Shown here: positions 35,878 to 38,561 of the stretch, in pieces
How the letters are laid out: each line of letters begins with the position of its first letter
Position numbering within the stretch: position 1 is the first letter of the stretch
Origin: Terriglobia bacterium
Lineage (GTDB): Bacteria > Acidobacteriota > Terriglobia > Terriglobales > Acidobacteriaceae
DNA length: 38,561 nt
Assembly (NCBI GenBank): GCA_020073185.1
Contig: JAIQFT010000036.1
Span: 1-38,561, forward strand
Reading direction: 5' to 3'
The notes under the pieces: model-generated
What the model was told of the DNA's origin: nothing
Seen by the model: the letters and a program-made list of their open reading frames with translations, nothing else
The model's database searches: none
Program-made: the position numbers and the translations under genes

Positions 35878-37074
35878 ATGATCCGCAGCGAAACCTGGAA
35901 AACGGCTCTCGATGCCTTGCGCGCCAACAAGTTCAAGGCGTTCCTCACCATGCTTGGGGTGGTGATTGGCAGCGCTTGCCTGGTGCTGGTGGTCACCGTC
36001 GGCCTTACCGGCAAGCGCTACATTCTTGCCCAGATCGAAGGCATTGGCGCCAACCTGATCTACGCCTATCACGTGGGTGCCGGCCCTACCCAAGCTCGCC
36101 CGCTCAGCGATCAAATCTCGCTTGGCGACCTGCAGGCCATGCGCGCGCTGCCGCTCATCATGCATGCCGCCGGGGAATTTGACCTGCAGGTCTCCATGAC
36201 CGTCTCCGGCAAGGAGCATGCCGTCAGCGTGGTGGGTGTGACCGACGACTTCAACAAGGTCCGCAACCTCGACGTGGTTCGCGGGCGCTTTCTCGACGAC
36301 CTCGACGTCCATTCTCGCGCCAAGGCCGCCGTCATTACCGAGCACCTGGCAGCCGCCCTCCCCTACGACAATCCCATCGGTCAACAGATCAAGGTCTCCG
36401 ACCTCGCGCTCACCGTCGTGGGCGTATTCAAGGAGCGAGTCGCTACTTTCGGCCAGACCGAAATCACCACCGATACGGTGATCATCCCGCTCCCGCTGAT
36501 CAAGGACTTTACCGGCGAGGAATTCATCAAGACTATCTACGCCTCGGCCACCACCCCCGACGATGTGCCGCTGGCCACGCGTGAAATCACCGATCTGCTG
36601 CACGACCGCCATCGTCCCGAGGCCGTCTATTCCGTGCAGAACCTCGCCTCCATGCTGAGCGCGGCGCGCAGCATCTCCAACGCGCTGACCATCGTGCTGT
36701 TGATCGTGGCATCCATCACCCTCATCATCAGCGGCATCGGCATCATGAACATCATGCTGGTCACCGTCACTCAGCGCACCCGCGAGATCGGTGTCCGCAT
36801 GGCCGTAGGCGCCCGCCGCCGCGAAATCCAGTGGCAGTTCCTCATTGAGGCGTTCATCATCAGCGGCGTGGGAGCGGTCGTCGGTGTGGTCAGCGCCGTG
36901 GCTATCCCCATCGGCGCACAACTGATCCTGCTCAACGGCCTTTATCTGCCGATCTCGTGGATCTCGGTGGTAGTTTCGCTGACCGTCTCGTGCAGCATCG
37001 GAATCCTGTTCGGTTTTCTGCCCGCCCGCCGCGCCTCGGCCTTGCATCCCACCGAAGCGCTGCATTATGAGTAG
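35878..37074 (+). CDS. MacB-type ABC transporter permease (FtsX family)
   Basis: This inner-membrane protein belongs to the MacB/FtsX mechanotransmission class. The 398 residues have a first membrane helix (about 20-44, AFLTMLGVVIGSACLVLVVTV). A large periplasmic domain follows (about 45-275). Three C-terminal helices come next, with SGIGIMNIMLVTVTQRTREIGVRMAVGARRREI as the family's cytoplasmic coupling segment and a FLPARRASALHPTEALHYE ending. There is no ATPase domain, so an ABC ATPase encoded elsewhere is required. GGAAGG lies nine bases before the ATG at 35878. The gene diverges from the tolC-like gene, suggesting a tripartite export system whose adaptor and ATPase are missing here. The next gene begins 12 bases after its stop. 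Confidence 0.9.
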   Translation: MIRSETWKTALDALRANKFKAFLTMLGVVIGSACLVLVVTVGLTGKRYILAQIEGIGANLIYAYHVGAGPTQARPLSDQISLGDLQAMRALPLIMHAAGEFDLQVSMTVSGKEHAVSVVGVTDDFNKVRNLDVVRGRFLDDLDVHSRAKAAVITEHLAAALPYDNPIGQQIKVSDLALTVVGVFKERVATFGQTEITTDTVIIPLPLIKDFTGEEFIKTIYASATTPDDVPLATREITDLLHDRHRPEAVYSVQNLASMLSAARSISNALTIVLLIVASITLIISGIGIMNIMLVTVTQRTREIGVRMAVGARRREIQWQFLIEAFIISGVGAVVGVVSAVAIPIGAQLILLNGLYLPISWISVVVSLTVSCSIGILFGFLPARRASALHPTEALHYE

Positions 37075-37086
37075 CCGGCTTAACTG

Positions 37087-38424
37087 ATGGCTGATTCGCA
37101 TATCACAACTCAGTCCACATCCGCCGTCATCGCTCCCCGGCAGCGCGCGCCTGCCACCATCGCTCGTCTCTTGACTGCCATGGTACTGGCCGCCCTCGTG
37201 ATTCGCCTTCTCACCATGCTGTTCTTGTACCCGGAACACCTCGATCCCAGGCGCCATCACTGGCACTTCGCCTGGGAGATGGGCATGGTGGCCCGCTCCA
37301 TCGTCACCGGCAAAGGCTTCAGTTCGCCCTACGAAGGCGAAACCGGCCCGACAGCGTGGTTCCCGCCGGTTTACCCTTGCCTGCTTGCCGGCGTCTTCCA
37401 GATCTTTGGCCTGTTTTCAAAAGCGTCGGCGATCGTCAGCCTCAGCCTCAACTGCGTTTTCTCCGCGTTAACCACGGTCCCGATTTTCTTCATCGCCCGG
37501 CGCACCATCGGCGAGCGTGTTGCCCGCCTCGCCGGATGGATCTGGGTCTTTTTTCCCTACGCCATCTTCGTCGCTTCCTCCCGCATCTGGGAAAACGCGC
37601 TCACTACCTTACTGCTGTCGTTGCTGGTCTGGTGGACGCTGCGGCTCGACAATGACAATGACGACCGCACCAGCGCCTGGATCGCCTATGGCTCGCTGTG
37701 GGGACTCGCCGCTCTCACCAATCCCGCGGTGCTCGCCGTGCTCCCTTTCCTGTTGCTCTGGATTGCCTGGCGACGTGACCGCCGAGGCCAACGTTGGTTG
37801 TTTCATTCCGCCGTTGCTGGGCTCATGATCGTGGCCGTCGTCACTCCATGGACAATCCGCAATTACCGTGTGTTTCACAAATTCATGCCGCTGCGCAGCA
37901 ATTTCTGGGTGGAAGTCAGGGTAGGGAACACCGGCGACATTTCCGACATTTATCCGGACTGGGCGATTCCCTCCACCAGCGCCGCTCAGTGGAATGAACT
38001 CCATCGCGTCGGGGAGACCGCCTATATCGCCGAGATGCGCGATCTTGCTCTCCGCTTCATCCGCGATAACCCCGGAGTGTTCGCCTGGCTTACCTGGAAG
38101 CGGTTCGTCTTCGTTTGGACGGGTTTCTGGAATCTCGATCCGGCGTACGCCGACGGCGAGCCTTTCCAGATTCCCAACACATTTTTCTGTTCCGCCTTGA
38201 CCCTGCTGATGCTCGGCGGCTTGGTGCTGCTCTGGCGCCACCGCCGCGAGTGGATCCTGCCTTACGCCGCGGTTCTCGGCGCTTATCCTGCTGTGTACTA
38301 CATCACTCACCCCGGCATCGACTACCGCCACCCCATCGATCCCATGCTGGTGATCCTGGTTGCCTACGCCGTCCTCACCCTTGTGGACCGCCGCCGCTCA
38401 GCCGAATTAAATCGCGCAGCCTGA
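37087..38424 (+). CDS. GT39/ArnT-like membrane glycosyltransferase
   Basis: This 445-residue polytopic membrane protein resembles dolichyl/undecaprenyl-phosphate-sugar mannosyltransferases (GT-C fold). The first helix (about 27-47) is followed by a periplasmic loop with YPEHLDPRRHHWHFAWEMG and AWFPPVYPCLLAGVF, in which acidic residues would form the catalytic base region. Nine or more further hydrophobic helices follow. VVTPWTIRNYRVFHKFMPLRSNFWVEV is shared with ArnT-like proteins of this group, and HPGIDYRHPIDPMLVILVAYAVL ends it. It would move a sugar from a lipid carrier to an acceptor on the periplasmic face; donor and acceptor are unknown. The ATG at 37087 follows the permease stop by 12 bases, so they are probably co-transcribed. 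Confidence 0.83.
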   Translation: MADSHITTQSTSAVIAPRQRAPATIARLLTAMVLAALVIRLLTMLFLYPEHLDPRRHHWHFAWEMGMVARSIVTGKGFSSPYEGETGPTAWFPPVYPCLLAGVFQIFGLFSKASAIVSLSLNCVFSALTTVPIFFIARRTIGERVARLAGWIWVFFPYAIFVASSRIWENALTTLLLSLLVWWTLRLDNDNDDRTSAWIAYGSLWGLAALTNPAVLAVLPFLLLWIAWRRDRRGQRWLFHSAVAGLMIVAVVTPWTIRNYRVFHKFMPLRSNFWVEVRVGNTGDISDIYPDWAIPSTSAAQWNELHRVGETAYIAEMRDLALRFIRDNPGVFAWLTWKRFVFVWTGFWNLDPAYADGEPFQIPNTFFCSALTLLMLGGLVLLWRHRREWILPYAAVLGAYPAVYYITHPGIDYRHPIDPMLVILVAYAVLTLVDRRRSAELNRAA

Positions 38425-38480
38425 CTAGACCATTTTCAAAGATAGTGTAGACTACAGATGGCGATTCTCTGCTCATCGGC

Positions 38481-38561
38481 ATGGCGGGAGCATATTCCAA
38501 CGATTTGCGACGGAAGTTTTTGCAGGCCTATGAGAAGGGAAAGGGAACGTTACAGGAGCTG
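38481..38561 (+). mobile_element. N-terminus of an IS630-type transposase, cut by the window edge
   Basis: From the ATG at 38481 the frame stays open for 27 codons to the end of the window. The peptide starts Met-Ala-Gly-Ala-Tyr-Ser-Asn-Asp-Leu-Arg-Arg-Lys and continues FLQAYEKGKGTLQEL. This is the usual start of the helix-turn-helix domain of IS630-family transposases (AYS-x-DLR followed by a basic helix and Gly-(S/T)-x-x-(E/D)-L). It lies 57 bases after the glycosyltransferase stop. The terminal inverted repeat should lie in 38425-38480 but cannot be identified from one end. Whether the element is complete is unknown. Confidence 0.6.

Noticed and set aside
35845-37266. A 473-codon minus-strand frame over the MacB-like permease
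   Set aside because: It is a His/Asp/Gly-rich shadow; the plus-strand gene has membrane helices and family motifs.

Overview
The window looks like chromosomal DNA of an Acidobacteriota bacterium, most likely of the Koribacter/Terriglobia type. This rests on GC-rich coding DNA, a diderm Tol-Pal envelope operon, a KorAB-type 2-oxoacid oxidoreductase, a full hopanoid locus including an HpnJ homologue, and intergenic palindromic and heptameric repeats. That assignment is inference from gene content; no rRNA or other phylogenetic marker RNA is present.

Layout. Positions 1-988 hold a possible 3' gene fragment, a tiny ORF, a small secreted protein and a decayed reading frame. Positions 989-5465 hold dnaE and accA. 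Positions 5633-8518 hold korA-korB, convergent with a Crp/Fnr regulator (8545-9237, minus) and a PAS/PAS/kinase/receiver hybrid kinase (9458-11377, minus). A 103-residue [2Fe-2S] protein (11591-11902) faces the complete tolQ-tolR-tolA/tonB-tolB-pal-cpoB set, read leftwards from 17213 to 11971. recN diverges from tolQ at 17408.

Positions 19383-31631 are the hopanoid core on the plus strand: ispH (isoprenoid precursors), shc/hpnF (cyclase), hpnH (adenosyl transfer), an unrecognised 146-residue protein, hpnA, hpnG (adenine removal), two medium-chain zinc dehydrogenases, then hpnC, hpnD and hpnE (squalene synthesis). Most junctions from shc to the first dehydrogenase overlap by a few bases. A terminator-like hairpin splits the locus before hpnC. 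Opposite it, at 31671-34004 (minus), lies hpnJ followed by two overlapping four-helix EamA/DMT-type membrane proteins. The chain from C5 units to squalene, hopene, adenosylhopane and ribosylhopane is therefore encoded here. The reductase needed to turn ribosylhopane into bacteriohopanetetrol has no agreed gene to my knowledge, and the two dehydrogenases are attractive candidates.

Positions 34343-38424 hold a TolC-like outer-membrane protein (minus) with its own terminator, a MacB-type ABC permease and a GT39/ArnT-like membrane glycosyltransferase. The start of an IS630-type transposase runs off the right edge.

Short repeats recur between genes: heptamer arrays (11907, 17262, 31642), an octamer array (35768), REP-like hairpins (29004), an inverted-repeat element (27890), and one double hairpin that lies in frame inside hpnE (31165-31235).
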